A DNA stretch of 64,000 nucleotides from positions 237,530 to 301,529 of the forward strand of contig VJWM01000221.1 of assembly GCA_010909165.1 (NCBI GenBank). Reading direction: 5' to 3'. The notes beneath the pieces are model-generated. The model had not been told where the DNA came from. It did no database searches and was given only the letters and a program-made list of their open reading frames with translations. The DNA is from Anthoceros angustus (lineage: Eukaryota > Streptophyta > Anthocerotopsida > Anthocerotales > Anthocerotaceae). Shown in pieces: positions 1 to 12,463 of the stretch (within the stretch, counting starts at the first letter, position 1; the number at the start of each line of letters is the position of its first letter). The position numbers and the translations under genes were made by a program.

Positions 1-644
1 GTATGTGTGCAGCTCTTCCCAAGTACTCCCCCAAGTTATCCCAAAAGAAGAGTGACCACCCCTACCTGTCTTAAGAGACCCCCGAAAGCCTATCTTAACG
101 ATCGCAGGAAGATATGGTACGACTTGCCCAATTATCTGCACTTTAATCAAGTTCCGCAGTGCTGCTAGGCCTGAGAGTAGACAGGACCATAAAGCTTCCC
201 TTGGTTCAAGTCATATGTATCAGCTTGTGTTGGAGCTTTATCCACGGGCCTTCATTTTCAGGACTCCCTGAAATGAATGCGTCAAGCTTTAATAGAGATG
301 GTTTTCGTGTAACTGGATATTTCTGTGCGTAAGACGTGCACGACGGTTTCGGCGGCCTGGTGGCTCGGATTGACGAACCCAAATGCTTCATGGCTTGCAA
401 AGCAAATGTCGCAGTAGGGCCGGAGGAAACCAGGCAGCGAAATGTGAACCCCCATGTCCACAGCATCTTAATTGGAAGCCCTACTTCAAAACTGGACTTA
501 CGTGAAGCTACCAGGAGTGACTTGAGACTCAGGAAGACATATCGTCGTTACCTGAAGGGGAGTATCACTGCTCACCACTGCAAGCACAAGAAAAACTACA
601 CCGCCTACCAAGCCAAAACTGTGTGACCCCCGAAGAGGATCAAG
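1..644. other. No gene recognised; 3' flank of the ELO gene
   Basis: Several short open frames occur on both strands, none with a recognisable domain or convincing splice context. Because the elongase gene reads leftwards, its 3' untranslated region should lie at the right end of this stretch. Confidence 0.5.
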
Positions 645-2226
645 TTAATCTGCCTTCCGCCGAGACTGTTTGGATTTCGTGGGCTTGGGAGTTGTCAGAT
701 ACTTGTGCACATAGAAGTTTCCGAAAAGGACCAGCAAGGAGATCATGTAGTAGAACAGAATCTGCATCTCAGCAATATGTAATGCCGTTGTCAGATAAGT
801 AGAACGATAGCGGAAGTTATCAGTCATCGGTCCTCAACATCCAAAGCATTGCGAGAAGGAGAGCAAAGAGATACACACCTGCAGCAAAAATTTGGGATAT
901 GGCGCTTCGATCACGTGGAGATCATACCAAGCTTGGATCATGTTTACGACAAATTGGGTCATCTGAAGCTGAGTGAGATACCTGAAAATTGAAAGAGGCG
1001 ATTAGACTACCGAGCACTTTGCTTTAAAGCACAAGAAACAAAAACAAGTGAACTTACTTTCCCCAGAACAAGTACTTGCGCCGAGCCTTCTCGTTGTTTC
1101 GCAGAAGGGCAGAGACCATGTAATAAAAGTACATGAAAACGTGTACCCCCGAATTTAGTGCAGCGGAGAAATATGCTGCCAAACAGACAAGCGAAACACT
1201 TTGTTTAGATCCTTCACATGACTAAAACAGCACTTGGTTATACTACGGCCAGTAAGACCTACCATCACCACCGGGGGCGTGATGGGCAATAACCCACCAA
1301 ATGACCGAAATGGAATAGTGATGGTAAACATGAAGCACTGTAATCTGGCGGACATTCCGCTTAAAAATCATAATAATCTGCAGCACAACGGAAGCGAGCT
1401 TGTTCATCTGTCGTCCCTACTTCGAATTTAAATGCAGCCACAATCCATCAACGGTTGGCACATGGAAAACGTTCAGATCTGTAACAAGGTTGAAGGTTAC
1501 CGTATCTGCGAACTCGATGTACTTCGACATATAGAAAAGATAGACGAGACGTGCCATCTGTCAGTTGAACAGGTCAGTCGATGGTCGGGACTACAGTCGA
1601 AAAACTACTAGGAGGCTCACTGTAAATGATCCAAGGACATTGCACTCTGGAGCATCATGCAAGCAGTGCTGTGATCCAAGGAGGGCATCCCTCCAGGTTT
1701 CAGAAAGCAATTCAAAGCCAGTAGAAGACTTACCGGGACTTCCTGTGGCTTGTACGGATTTCCCCAGAGAAGATATCTGTAGACGCCATAGCCAGCCATC
1801 AAGACTCAAATAGGCCAAAACGCTCGTCCCCATTTGCTTTCAGCCACCGGCGGAACACCAAAAGCTAGGGAAAGAAGTCACTCACTTATTTCTTACAGCC
1901 TCATACACAATGCCGACGCACATGTACAGGCTCAGGCCGAAGCAGAAGAGGTTGTGCACCAACACCCATCCCCTCAACAACAGAGGCTCGCTTGCCCTCG
2001 GTTTCAAACCCCGCGCCTTGATGTGCCAAAGGCCCAATAGCACAAACGAAATATACAGAGAAGATCCGACGATCACAGGCACGGGGCTGTCGACTGCTGG
2101 CAATCCCTTGGTGGGAGCAGCAGGAGTGAGCTCCACACCGAATGCAGTTTGGAGACCCCATCGCACTGCTGGTGTCAGCACATCGTCCAAGACCTGGTAG
2201 GCAGAGTGGTACGCTTCAACGGCCAT
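645..2226 (-). CDS. ELO-family fatty-acid elongase (PUFA 3-ketoacyl-CoA synthase)
   Basis: Condensing enzyme of the ELO/GNS1-SUR4 family, which extends long-chain polyunsaturated acyl-CoA by two carbons with malonyl-CoA in the ER membrane. Seven exons can be joined with GT-AG introns in one frame: 2226-1886, 1776-1734, 1557-1501, 1377-1263, 1175-1058, 981-879 and 761-645, giving about 297 residues, the usual family length. Visible landmarks are NKYLLWGNPY at the exon 1-2 join, the membrane segment SKYIEFADT, the catalytic histidine box LHVYHH in exon 4, NSGVHVFMYFYY in exon 5, QLQMTQF in exon 6 and a basic C-terminus. An in-frame ATG at 2280 would add 18 residues; the start at 2226 is preferred because the sequence from MAVEAYH resembles other ELO N-termini. 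Such elongases make C20 acids in mosses, liverworts, lycophytes and ferns. Substrate specificity is inferred, not shown. Confidence 0.9.
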
Positions 2227-2280
2227 TCTCAGACCCCGGAGCATGCAAGGAGATCTCCAACTGAGCAGAGTGCCCGACAC

Positions 2281-5015
2281 ACCAGCTAGTTAGCTTGAGA
2301 GAGAATGCACAGCAACAGTGCTATCTACGCACACAGGACGTCACACAAAACAATCTCATTCAACGAAGAACCGCACCGATATGAGCATGTACACAGACAG
2401 CAATACACACAAGGCCTAGCAGATCACGACATACGGCAAAGCTTGTCCTCGGCACGACAGGGGCAGTCAACAAGAGGCAGAACAAAAAATCCCGCGAAAG
2501 CAATAGACCTATCAATTCCCGACAAGTCATCTTGACAATGTCTGACAATGCGCCCTCACTTTCCATCGGGGTAACACTGACATGGATTTCACGACACAGC
2601 TCTTTCCTGACAGATTCCCAGGCCTTCCAGCTTCAGCGACAGACGACAGGCCTCAAATCAAACACAAGAACGATCTAGCAATGAACAGAAAGAGCGCAAA
2701 TCTGCAACCTCCCGGCTCCGTGAAAGCGCGCTGTTTTCAGAAATGCGAGCTTAATTAGGTCAGGAGCAGCTTCCTCCCAGACTGCTTTGCTCGCAGCCAG
2801 TGATCACCGCATGCTGCCATCACACGCCAAGCACGATTCATGAAACCACGCATGCATTTCCAGGAAGCTCACCTGAGATCCTTCTTGCACGTTGAGGAAT
2901 TTTCGTGTCCCTCGGCCAGCAATGGCAGGCTACTGTGTGACCGCTGCAAGGATTATTCCATTGCCATTTGTGGAAAACAGTAGCCACTATTCCTGACTGA
3001 CCTCAAGGTTTCACCGCATGCAATTTCCGAGCTCAAGCCGCCATTGGTGCGCGCATGGAATGCCCTAAGGCCACGTGGCGGCACAAGCCCCTTCCTCCTG
3101 TCAGCCTGAGTCCTGGAATCACATACCCTGTCCGGCGGGAGGGCTTTTTAGCAGATTCATGGTCTGAAGGGTACCTTACACCTATGAGTCTACAAGTACA
3201 TAAATGTAGAATCCGCTGCCTAGATGTGAGTGGAGAAAAGCATAGAGGACTTTTGGACCACGTACAGGAACATTGTATCTCATCCTACAAGGAGTTCTAA
3301 TGTCAGGAAAACAAAAATGCTGCCCTTTTTCTTTCTTTCCACCAAATGATCTAACAAACATAGATTGGTGCACTTTTATGGAAAAGGGGATAGACCAGAT
3401 GTTAAAAATGGCATCCAGCTGCACTCCGGCTGTCATAATGTTGGCATATATTTATTATATCAATTTAATGATAATATATTATAATAATATTTTTATAATA
3501 ATTATGATATTTTATTTATTTTTGAGCATTTAATTAAATTACTGGAATATAATATCTTTAGGAAGACCTTCAAGAGTGAGAGTAAGACGGAGGAACTATA
3601 AGCGCTTATGACGTCGTGATAAGGGAAATGAAAGGACCTGCATATTAAAACCATTTAGTCAATTTTAATCATCTACTAATTTATCTTGACATTTAAAAAG
3701 ATCGAAACGTATAAATATGCAGAGATGGGAAGTTCCATCTACATCGGGGCAATGAGGAACAACCCTCTAGAGGGCCCAGGCCAAGGGGACTAGGCACCCC
3801 GAATATCTACTCTCAAGCTACCGCTCCCAATATGCCACAGATCTAGAAGTATGGATACTCGTTGTAAGAAGTATTTAAAAAGATTTAAAAATTGAAGTAA
3901 TTTTGTCGGTGTTGATATTGGTACTCCATCAACTCCCTCAGCATAAACATGATGAGCAGGAAGTCAATTTGATGCATAGGCTGGCAGAAAGTGCAAATTT
4001 TCATACATAAGGATTTTATTTCATCATCATGCAATATATCCATCATGCAATATATCCATCGTGTTATGGGAAAGGATTTACAAATGATGTGTCTTATAAT
4101 GGAGTATGATGTACAGGACATACACAAAATTTGATCGCATGGGTTCCCGTCATGTGCTAAAACCTAAACATAGCATTCCAATTGCAGGCGGGCCACCAAT
4201 TTATTTCTCTCGCCCTTGAAATGCATCGGGCGATGGCTAAGGATTTTGATACATTTATCAAGTCCTGCGCCAATACTTATCATACCTGCAGGTCCCTTTC
4301 CTAGGCTTCGTTCATCCAGCAGGTCTCAATTCCCTTCAACATGCCCTTTCCACAGCGATCATCCACGGTGACAACAAGTGATGCATCCTTCTCTTTCTAT
4401 GTTTGTTTGTAGGTTGCTTACTCTTCCAGCGCAATTAGTGACTTCTAGTAGAAAGCTTAGCTGCTCCTTTTCACTACGACCCTCAGGTCTGCCTTGGTTA
4501 TCCTGTGACGGGATGGGCTGTTCCCATCAAATTTTTTCCCAATTAAAAACTCTTAAGTAAAAAAAACAGTATTGATATAAAATCCTTCGTTCCACCCCAC
4601 ATCCAAATTTCCCGATCTTGCAAGCAGAATTGGCGAACAACTAACTTCTGCTGCAGCTCTCCCGTGCGGAGCACACATCGGGAATTCATCGGGAATTATA
4701 TTCCCGCTCGAAAGACAAACCTTGATGCTCCAATCCTTCCCTTCGGATTCACCATAACGCATTGCGGTGGGACAATCTATCAAGCACCTGCTATGCATCT
4801 GCGGCTTCCGCACTTAGCATACATACTAACCGAGTGTTCCCAACAAAAGCATCCGATTACGAACCCTTGCCTCACAGTATCAGCAAGTAGCATGCCTGTC
4901 CTCTACCCAAGTCTTCTAGCCTGATGCTTATAAGTAAGCTGGCAGATGTGCAGCTGTTGGGTTGGGGAACTTCCCCTAGCACCCGCGCATAGCAGGAAAG
5001 AGCTACCCTGAAGTG
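2281..5015. other. Intergenic region, no gene recognised
   Basis: This holds the promoter side of the elongase gene (left) and of PPR gene 1 (right). An AT-rich patch at about 3440-3560 and scattered short frames are present. No domain, RNA gene or transposon end was recognised. Confidence 0.5.
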
Positions 5016-8000
5016 ATGGCTCTCCGGGAAAACTTCGTTGGGACAAAAAACAAATGCAGCTCGCCTCCATGTCTTCCACACTTGACCTGTGAGCAGACAA
5101 CAAGGTCACCCAAATCCTGTAAGACTCCAGTCCATGTTTGGCTGGATGAGCATGCACTGCCTTCAGCAAGGGTTCTTTGTGCATTCCAGCAACAGGAGCT
5201 TGTAGGTACGGATGGAAGGGATATGGCCACCGTCTTTCAAGCTCCCAACCACCGGGTTCAGGTGAGGAGGGCTGTCAGTTCTAAAGAACGGGGTCGGGCT
5301 GCTGCTCCCAGAGGCGCTTTGCAAGATGGTAGCAGATTGGGTGACGAGCATGCCTGGATGGCACCAATCTCGCAGCATACAAAGTCTGGGCAAAAGAGGA
5401 AGGCCACGAAACTGTATGAAGGGATGCGGAAGGATGGCGTGAAAATGACGCCACATGCTTTTGTGGCTCTGTTGCAAGCATGCAATGGCTTGCAGGATTT
5501 GAGCATCGCTAAGCAAATTCATGCTGATGTAGTAAGAAATGGATTTGAGAACGATTTGTATGTGGGCACCATGCTTGTGAATGCGTACGGCAAATGTGGG
5601 AGCCTGGAGAATGCTCGGCAGGTGTTTGAGAGACTGCCTCATCGTGATGTAGTTTCCTGGACTGCCATGATCTTGGGGTATGCCCAGAAGGAGAAGGGTG
5701 AAGAGGCCCTGCAGTTGTATGGACGAATGCAACAGGAAGGAGTGGTGCCGAATGACCGCACGTATGTTGGTGTGCTGAAGGCATGTAGTACCATTATGGA
5801 GGTGCGGGAGAGACATGGTGGTGATGCCATGCTTGTGAGATCACAGTGTCTGCAAACCGTGAGAGCCGTCCATGCAGATGCTAGGAAGAGAAAGCTCGAG
5901 TTAAACGTGTTTGTAGGGAATAAGCTAGTGGATGCATATTCAAAATGTGGGAGCCTGGTGGATGCTAGACGGGTGTTTGACAACATGCCTGTACACACTG
6001 TGGTTTCCTGGAGTGCCATGATCTTGGGGTACGCCCAGATGGAGATGGGCGAAGAGGCTTTGCAATTGTATACACGGATGCTACAGGAGGGCTTCGTCCC
6101 GAACGACCGAACATATGTTGGTGCACTTAAGGCTTGCAGTTCCCTTGCAGAACGTGTGGTCATGAATGGTGTTCATAGCAAGCGTTCTAGGAAACAATGC
6201 TTGGAAACTGTGAGGACTATTCATGCAGATGCTCAGAAGGAGAAGTTCGACTCAAACATGTTTGTTGGGAATATGCTCGTGGATGCCTATGCAAATGTGG
6301 AGCCTGGAGGATGCTCGACAGGTGTTCGACAAAATGACTCACCGTGATACAATTTCATGGAATTCGATCATCCTAGGGTACTCCCAGATGGAAAGGGGGG
6401 AAGAAGCTTTACAGTTGTACTCGCAGATGAGACAAGAAGGTGTGGTACCAAATGACCGAACATATGTTGCTGCACTTAAGGCTTGCAGTACTACTGCAGA
6501 GTTAGGAGATTTGGATGGCGGTGATGGATTAGCCATGAAGAAGCAATGCCTGAAACTGTGACAGCCATCCATGCAGACGTCACGAGAGGAAAGTTTGAGT
6601 TGGATATATTTGTTGGCACAATGCTTGTGGATGCGTATGCTAAATGTGGAGCCTGGTGGATGCTAGACGGGTGTTTGACAACATGCCTGTACACACTGTG
6701 GTTTCCTGGAGTGCCATGATCTTGGGGTACGCCCAGATGGAGATGGGCGAAGAGGCTTTGCAATTGTATACACGGATGCTACAGGAGGGCTTCGTCCCGA
6801 ACGACCGAACATATGTTGGTGCACTTAAGGCTTGCAGTTCCCTTGCAGAACGTGTGGTCATGAATGGTGTTCATAGCAAGCGTTCTAGGAAACAATGCTT
6901 GGAAACTGTGAGGACTATTCATGCAGATGCTCAGAAGGAGAAGTTCGACTCAAACATGTTTGTTGGGAATATGCTCGTGGATGCCTATGCAAAATGTGGG
7001 AGCCTGGAGGATGCTCGACAGGTGTTCGACAAAATGACTCACCGTGATACAATTTCATGGAATTCGATCATCCTAGGGTACTCCCAGATGGAAAGGGGGG
7101 AAGAAGCTTTACAGTTGTACTCGCAGATGAGACAAGAAGGTGTGGTACCAAATGACCGAACATATGTTGCTGCACTTAAGGCTTGCAGTACTACTGCAGA
7201 GTTAGGAGATTTGGATGGCGGTGATGGATTAGCCATGAAGAAGCAATGCCTGGAAACTGTGACAGCCATCCATGCAGACGTCACGAGAGGAAAGTTTGAG
7301 TTGGATATATTTGTTGGCACAATGCTTGTGGATGCGTATGCTAAATGTGGGAGCTTGGAGAATGCCAGGCAGGTGTTTGAGGAAATGCCTCGACGTGATG
7401 TGGTTTCTTGGACTGCCATGATCTTGGGGTACGCCCAGCTGGATAAGGGTGAAGAGGCCTTGCACTTATATACACGGATGCAAAAAGAAGGGGTGGCACC
7501 AAATGATCGAACATATGTTGGTGCACTCAATGCTTGTGGTAGTGTGGCTGGATTGGAGAGGGGGAAGGAGATCCATGAGCAGATGTTAAAAGCTGGCCTG
7601 GAGCTGGACTCCTACATGCTCAATAGTCTGATTGACATGTATGGGAAATGTTCCAGCATGGTGGATGCGCAAAAAGTGTTTGACGCAATTCCAAGTAGAG
7701 ATGTCGTTGCATGGAATGCATTGATCTCTGGATATGCCCGTCAAGGAGAGAGTGATATTGTGTTCAACTTGTTTAGAAGGTTACAGGAGGAAGGCGTACA
7801 GGCAAACGACATAACATTACTGGCTGTTCTCAATGTCTGCAGTCATGTTGGTCTAGTGCTCAGAGCCCAGAAGTATTTCGAAGCTATGAAAAGCGAGTAC
7901 GACATCACTCCAACAATCCAACACTACAATTGTATGGTCGACCTTCTTGGCCGTGCCGGCCGAGTCGATGAGGCAATGGAAATGGTGAAGAGGATGCCTT

Positions 8001-8419
8001 TCGAGCCTGACACTACTCTCTGGAAAAGTGTGTTAGGAGCTTGCCAAAAGTGGGGAAATGTTGAGATTGGGAAACAGGCATTTGAATGTGCAGTGAGAGT
8101 CGATAAATTTGATCCTGCACCATATGTATTGATGTCAAACATCTACACTGCTGCTCACATGCCAGATGAGGCACAAAAGATTCATGGAGCGAGACTGAAA
8201 TCGCGAGTATGGAAGGAACCAGGACGGAGCTGGTGGGTGGACTTGAGCGGAACAACGCATGTATTTGTGGTGGGGGATCGAGAACATCCTGACACCCAAG
8301 ATGTTTACGCAAAGTTGGGGGATCTGATGGCTTGTCTGAAGACAGAAGGATATGTATGTCACCTTGACCCTCTGGTGCAAGGGATGCAAGAGGAGGAGAT
8401 GGAGGAAGCTGTGCGATGA
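5016..8419 (+). CDS. PLS-class PPR protein, gene 1 (frame broken by an internal duplication)
   Basis: Organelle RNA-binding pentatricopeptide-repeat protein of the PLS class, which recognises organelle transcripts base by base, usually for RNA editing. Repeats such as VFERLPHRDVVSWTAMI and a C-terminal E region ending in the PG box (KEPGRSWW) and GDREHP are clear. Intronless. Bases 5953-6650 are a near-exact direct copy of 6651-7350 and differ by four one-base losses in homopolymers, which break the frame near 6290 and 6555. Without the 698-bp copy, 5016 to 8419 is exactly 902 codons. With the four bases counted, the copy would be 702 bp and in frame. So the break may be an assembly or consensus error or a recent real duplication. 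The ATG at 5016 is the first in frame; the one at 5223 is also possible. An N-terminal organelle-targeting peptide is expected but not distinctive. Confidence 0.82.
5953..7350. repeat. Direct tandem duplication inside PPR gene 1 (about 0.7 kb x 2)
   Basis: Copy 1 is 5953-6650 and copy 2 starts at 6651 with the same gcctggtggatgctagacgg. The differences seen are AAAA to AAA, GGG to GG (twice) and GG to G, all shorter in copy 1. Both copies encode the same PPR repeats. Confidence 0.9.
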
Positions 8420-8515
8420 TTCAATGAGAAGGTGGGTAGTGCCTTTGCAGCTAGCCCCAAGGACATCAGATGTGTGGTGGCTCGTTAAAACCTTCGCTGT
8501 ATACAGTCTTACATG
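8420..8515 (+). pseudogene. Remnant of a DYW deaminase domain after PPR gene 1
   Basis: Reading on in frame past the TGA at 8417-8419 gives FNEKVGSAFAASPKDIRCVV, then a TAA at 8486 and NLRC. This matches the family pattern HSEKLA.AFGL...P.G.P+R+VKNLRVC, with the HxE histidine already lost. It is read as a decayed DYW cytidine-deaminase domain, so the protein presumably ends after the E region. Confidence 0.6.
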
Positions 8516-8864
8516 TAAGATCTTTCGCCCATGTCGCGTGTTGGTCCTGCATTTGTGAACACCTGCAAATCTACCGTTGGTTCTGATTTCAAGGTTTCTG
8601 GCACTTACAGTCCGCAGAGCAGCCGGAGCCGGCGGACCTGGATGATCCTGCCAGCGTTGCCGCTGTCTCTCTCTGCAGGGCCTCCTCTGAATGGTGAATC
8701 AAACAGTCACAGTTTCTGTACTTCGAAAGTGATGCCTGTTTGCTTGTTTACATTTCTTCTGTTTTCACAGATTGAATTCACGTACAGTTTGTCCTGAAGA
8801 CATGGCAACTCGCTTCTTCTGGAGGGAACACGGGTACTTGTCAAGGTCTGTCCGCCGATGCTGA

Positions 8865-9082
8865 ATGAGGTCGTACAAAACCAAGCTCGTCGCAGCCCGG
8901 CCAGCACTGAGGAAGGGAAGTGCTGCCTTGGACAGGGACGAGCGGCGGGGCTTGGATTTGTTCACAGTAATGCCCTCTTTCTGCTTGGCTTTGCCTTGCC
9001 TTGCCTTGCCTTGCCTTAATGTAGGATTAGATTGTGGATCTAACCTCTTGGATGGACAGTTTCATCGCAGTACCTTTCCATC
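8865..9082 (+). pseudogene. Partial copy of dioxygenase exon 1 and intron 1
   Basis: An ATG at 8865 opens a frame to LRKGSAALDR and GLDLFT, followed by a GTAATG donor at 8967, a (ttgcc)n tract and tttcatcgcag. The same order, with modest divergence, occurs at about 9530-9720 in the dioxygenase gene downstream. No matching exon 2 follows; instead the sequence runs into the inverted FYVE 5' segment. It is a truncated duplicate, though use as an alternative first exon cannot be excluded. Confidence 0.55.
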
Positions 9083-9485
9083 TTCTTCAACATCTCGAAG
9101 TAGCTGCAAAACCTGCTCCACCAATCCGGTCCCCTCAGTTCATCAATTTGGCCGCAACAGGCACAGCCGTCGGTCTGCTTCCCCTGCCAATTGGTAACCC
9201 AACAATTCACAACTCCGAGATGTATCCAAGACCATCTGCCACAGGGCTGGCTTAGATCTGGAAGGTGGAAACAGAAACTAATCGGTCATCTCACAAAGTA
9301 AAGCAAAAGACGTGAAGACTAGCTTGGTCCTCCTTGGTTCCTCGCAGATTAGGTCTGCGGTACTTCACCTTCCCTCAACGCTTACACCTTGACGAGATGG
9401 CAAGCTTCTCTGGATCTCTGGGTCTCTTTTAGATTCCTGTCAGTAGATCGGGGTCGTACACACCGCATTCCAGAGCAGAGGCTCG
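9083..9485 (-). repeat. Inverted copy of the FYVE-gene 5' region
   Basis: Read on the minus strand this matches the plus strand at about 19320-19750, from the FYVE start ATG (cgagatgttggagaagat there, catcttcttcaacatctcg here) back through its upstream region to the cgatgtcgaggcagg motif. Similarity is high but imperfect, with indels. Here the segment lies immediately upstream of the dioxygenase ATG and so probably serves as its promoter. Confidence 0.8.
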
Positions 9486-10447
9486 ATGTCGAGGCAGGGT
9501 AAGGCTCAGGCAGGAGAGGCGGAAGTAGAGGCAAGCACGTCGCAGCCCTGGCCAGCTCTGAGGAAGGGAAATGCTGCCTTGCGCAGGAACGAGTTGCGGG
9601 GCTTGGATTTGTTCACTGTAATACCCTCTTTCTGCTTTGCCTTGCCTTGCCTTGCCTTGCCTTGATGTAGAATTGGATTGTGGATCTGACCTCTTGGCTC
9701 GAGCTTTTCATCGCAGTAACGGAATTGAGAGCATTCCTGTATTGCAGGTCCCCATGTTCCTGTCCACGAAGGAGTGTGAAGGCTTTGTGGAGTGTGCCGA
9801 GACACTTGGGTTTGAGCTTCAGGGCAGCGGGGGGCCTGCCAGAGGAGAGGCCTTCAGAGACAACGGCCGTGTGTCTCTGCAGAGTCCTATATTGGCAGAG
9901 AGGATCTGGGAAGCTGGGCTGGCATCCATGTTTGAGGACATAAGAGTGAGAGGCAGGAGAGCGGTGGGTCTGAACCCCAACATCCGGTTCTACAGGTGAG
10001 TGCGAGGTGGTGTTTGTGCCGTGGCCTGCGGGCTGCTGCTGCTGCATCCTGAAGCCACGCCATGCAGATATGTGGCAGGTCAGAGGTTCGGGAAGCACGT
10101 TGATGAGAGTGTGGCACTTGGTGGAGGACGTGCTACGGAGTACACTCTTCTGGTATACCTGTCAGGAGGGGAATCGAAGTCCAGAAAGGATGCATTGGTT
10201 GGAGGGGAGACAGTTTTCTATGACAGGAGACGCGTGGTTGCGGAGGTGAGTGATAGCCATCATCTTGCATGCTTCTGTGCTGTTTGTGGAACAGGGCTGC
10301 TGAGGGCTGGAGAGTTTTCTGCAGGTGGCTCCAGAGGCCGGCATGGCTCTGTTCCACCTCCATGGAGCCAAGTGTATGTTGCACGAAGCGAAGGTTGTTT
10401 CCAGAGGTGCGAAGTACGTGTTGCGTTCTGATGTAGTTTTTCACTAG
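9486..10447 (+). CDS. 2-oxoglutarate/Fe(II) dioxygenase, prolyl 4-hydroxylase type
   Basis: Oxygenase of the P4Hc fold, which couples 2-oxoglutarate decarboxylation to hydroxylation of a substrate, here unknown. Exons 9486-9617, 9748-9995, 10068-10245 and 10325-10447 join in phase to a 226-residue protein. The metal triad is visible: the HxD pair in GKHVDES and the distal histidine in CMLHEA, followed by the 2-oxoglutarate-binding arginine in VLRSDVVF. GLNPNIRFYRY, EYTLLVYLSGG and GGETVFYD are conserved family blocks. Intron 1 contains a (ttgcc)n tract. The ATG at 9486 lies in a segment duplicated, inverted, near 19320, where the coding part is truncated. The exon 2 acceptor at 9747 was chosen because it alone keeps phase; a start further upstream is not excluded. 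No signal peptide is evident. Confidence 0.82.
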
Positions 10448-12463
10448 GCCTGCTCTCAAGTCTTGTAGTGAAAGAACGTCAGCGAGTCACACATCTCTTG
10501 CAACCCCGGCTTCGGACACTAGGCGGGATTCCGCCCAGGGCAGGGCATTTGCACCTCCTTCAGCTGAGCAACAAACCAATATGAAGTAACCTCCGTTGTC
10601 TACAGCACTCTCATGTGCACCTCGTTTCAAAGCAACCAAAGAAATGAGAAGACCTGCACTGCCCACATCACTCCTGGAACTCTCTGACTCCTCACTTCTA
10701 CGCTTTACCATACCAATGACTTGCTGCCTTGTGTGATACAAAGTCTTGGGGAAGCACGTCTTTCTCAAGCTGTCCTGACCACAACGCTCCTCAGACCACT
10801 GGTGGCATTGGCTGTGCCCGGAAAGAATCTGTCTTTGACTCCTCGTTACAGACTCCGATTGCGCTTGGGCCTAGGGTCTTTTAAGTGGAGAGCTTATGCA
10901 AGGAGGCCTTGTTTGCTTTCTTCCACATGGATTAGCAGGGGAGGAGAAATTTTTACTACCCAATAACTCTGCTCAATCAAGTTAGATGCGGCAAGCGGCG
11001 ACAATGCCTGAGACGTTGCTAGCACCTAAGTAGCTACAAAGCTTTGAACACGTCCATCAAAGGAAGCTGACAAACTGAATTAGGACTAAAGAAGGGAGGC
11101 CGACAACCTGAATAGGACTCAAGAAGAGGGCAAGTATTAAAAGGGATATATATTATTGAGGGAAAAAATGATGGACAAAAACTCATCCAACAAGGACAAT
11201 CAAAAGGTGTGACTAAGTTCCTTACTTAAAGTTATCTACTACTCCGAACTCTTTACCTAAAGTTATCTACTGTTCCCAAAACATCATATAGAGGAAGAAC
11301 AAATGATAGAACATCATTTGCAGGAAAAACAAACGGCAAGAACATCATTTGCAGGAAGAATAAATGGCAGAACATCATATGTAGGAAGAACAAATGGTCT
11401 ACAAACTATGAAGTGCAAACTAAGAAGGAAGAACATCATATGCAGGAAGAACGAATGGTATGTTTAAGTGAAAAGGAGCAACTAAGCTCTTTCCCTAACA
11501 TTACTTATTGCTCCGAGAACATCATATGGGGGAACAACAAATGGCTTGCACTACAGAGGAAGAGGAGGAAGAACAAATGGTCTGTATAAGTGAAAAGGAA
11601 CAACTAAGCTCCTTACCTAACATTAACTATTGCTCCGAGAACATCATATGGGGGAACAACAATTGGTTTGCAAACTACAGAGGAAGAGGAACAATAAATG
11701 GTCTGTTTAAGTGAAAAGGAGCAACTAAGCTCCTTACCAGAGCATAAAAGGGCAAATATCAATAGTAGACTAGTGCGATGGTCTGTTTAAGTGAAAAGGA
11801 GCAACTAAGCTCCTTACCAGAGCATAAGAGGGCAAATATCAATAGTAGACTAGTGCATGCATAGGATGGACTTTCCCACCAATTTTTCCCCCTCAATAAA
11901 ATCCTCTCCTTCTAGTGCACTGACATCCCAGTATGATATCACATATATCATTCGAGAAAGCCCCAAACACTCGTACCAGGATCGAATCTACCCAGGGCAA
12001 GGTGGAAGCCAATCAAATGAGAATCACTTGACGAAGATGACAGAACAAGACGAAGATCTGTACCTGTTAGCCACCTCAAGACATGCCAAAGACTGAACAC
12101 CACATTTACGGTGGATTCAGGGACGTCAGACACATGGAGTACAGTACATGGCGCATATTCGTCACCTACCCCTCAATCAAAGGCAGCCCTGAGAAGGTGT
12201 ACGATGGAAAGATTCACAACGTCGCCCGCCAAGCTCAGGGCTCGATGACTTGCTTCCACTCCGTGTTTTGGCCGTTTCCTTTTGAAAGCCAGCTACCCAC
12301 AGGCTGTATACCATGGGAAGGCTTGAATTCAACTGGAAATGCAATTTGGGTTGGGGGGCTGCCAGTGGTTGCTGCTGGCAGTGTTGGGGGTGTTAATGTT
12401 CTCAGCTCCGCCGCAGACTTGCCAGCCAGTCTTGCAATCAAGGGGAAACGTACTTGAATCAAA
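10448..12463. repeat. Degenerate tandem repeats and LTR-like block upstream of the ureide permease pair
   Basis: From about 11270 to 11700 short diverged units around gaacatcat.tg.aggaaga recur. At about 11700-11856 an 80-bp unit (tctgtttaagtgaaaaggag...) is present twice in tandem. A block ending gcactgacatccca followed by a tgatatcaca stretch (11910-11950) recurs at 13530-13560, where it reads tggtatcacag, close to a copia-type primer-binding site. This suggests an eroded LTR-retroelement. No host gene is visible. Confidence 0.45.

Noticed and set aside
5163-6163. Long minus-strand frames with repeated CS.PTYVRSFGT-type words
   Set aside because: They mirror the repeated codons of the PPR array on the plus strand; the same shadow recurs opposite every PPR gene.
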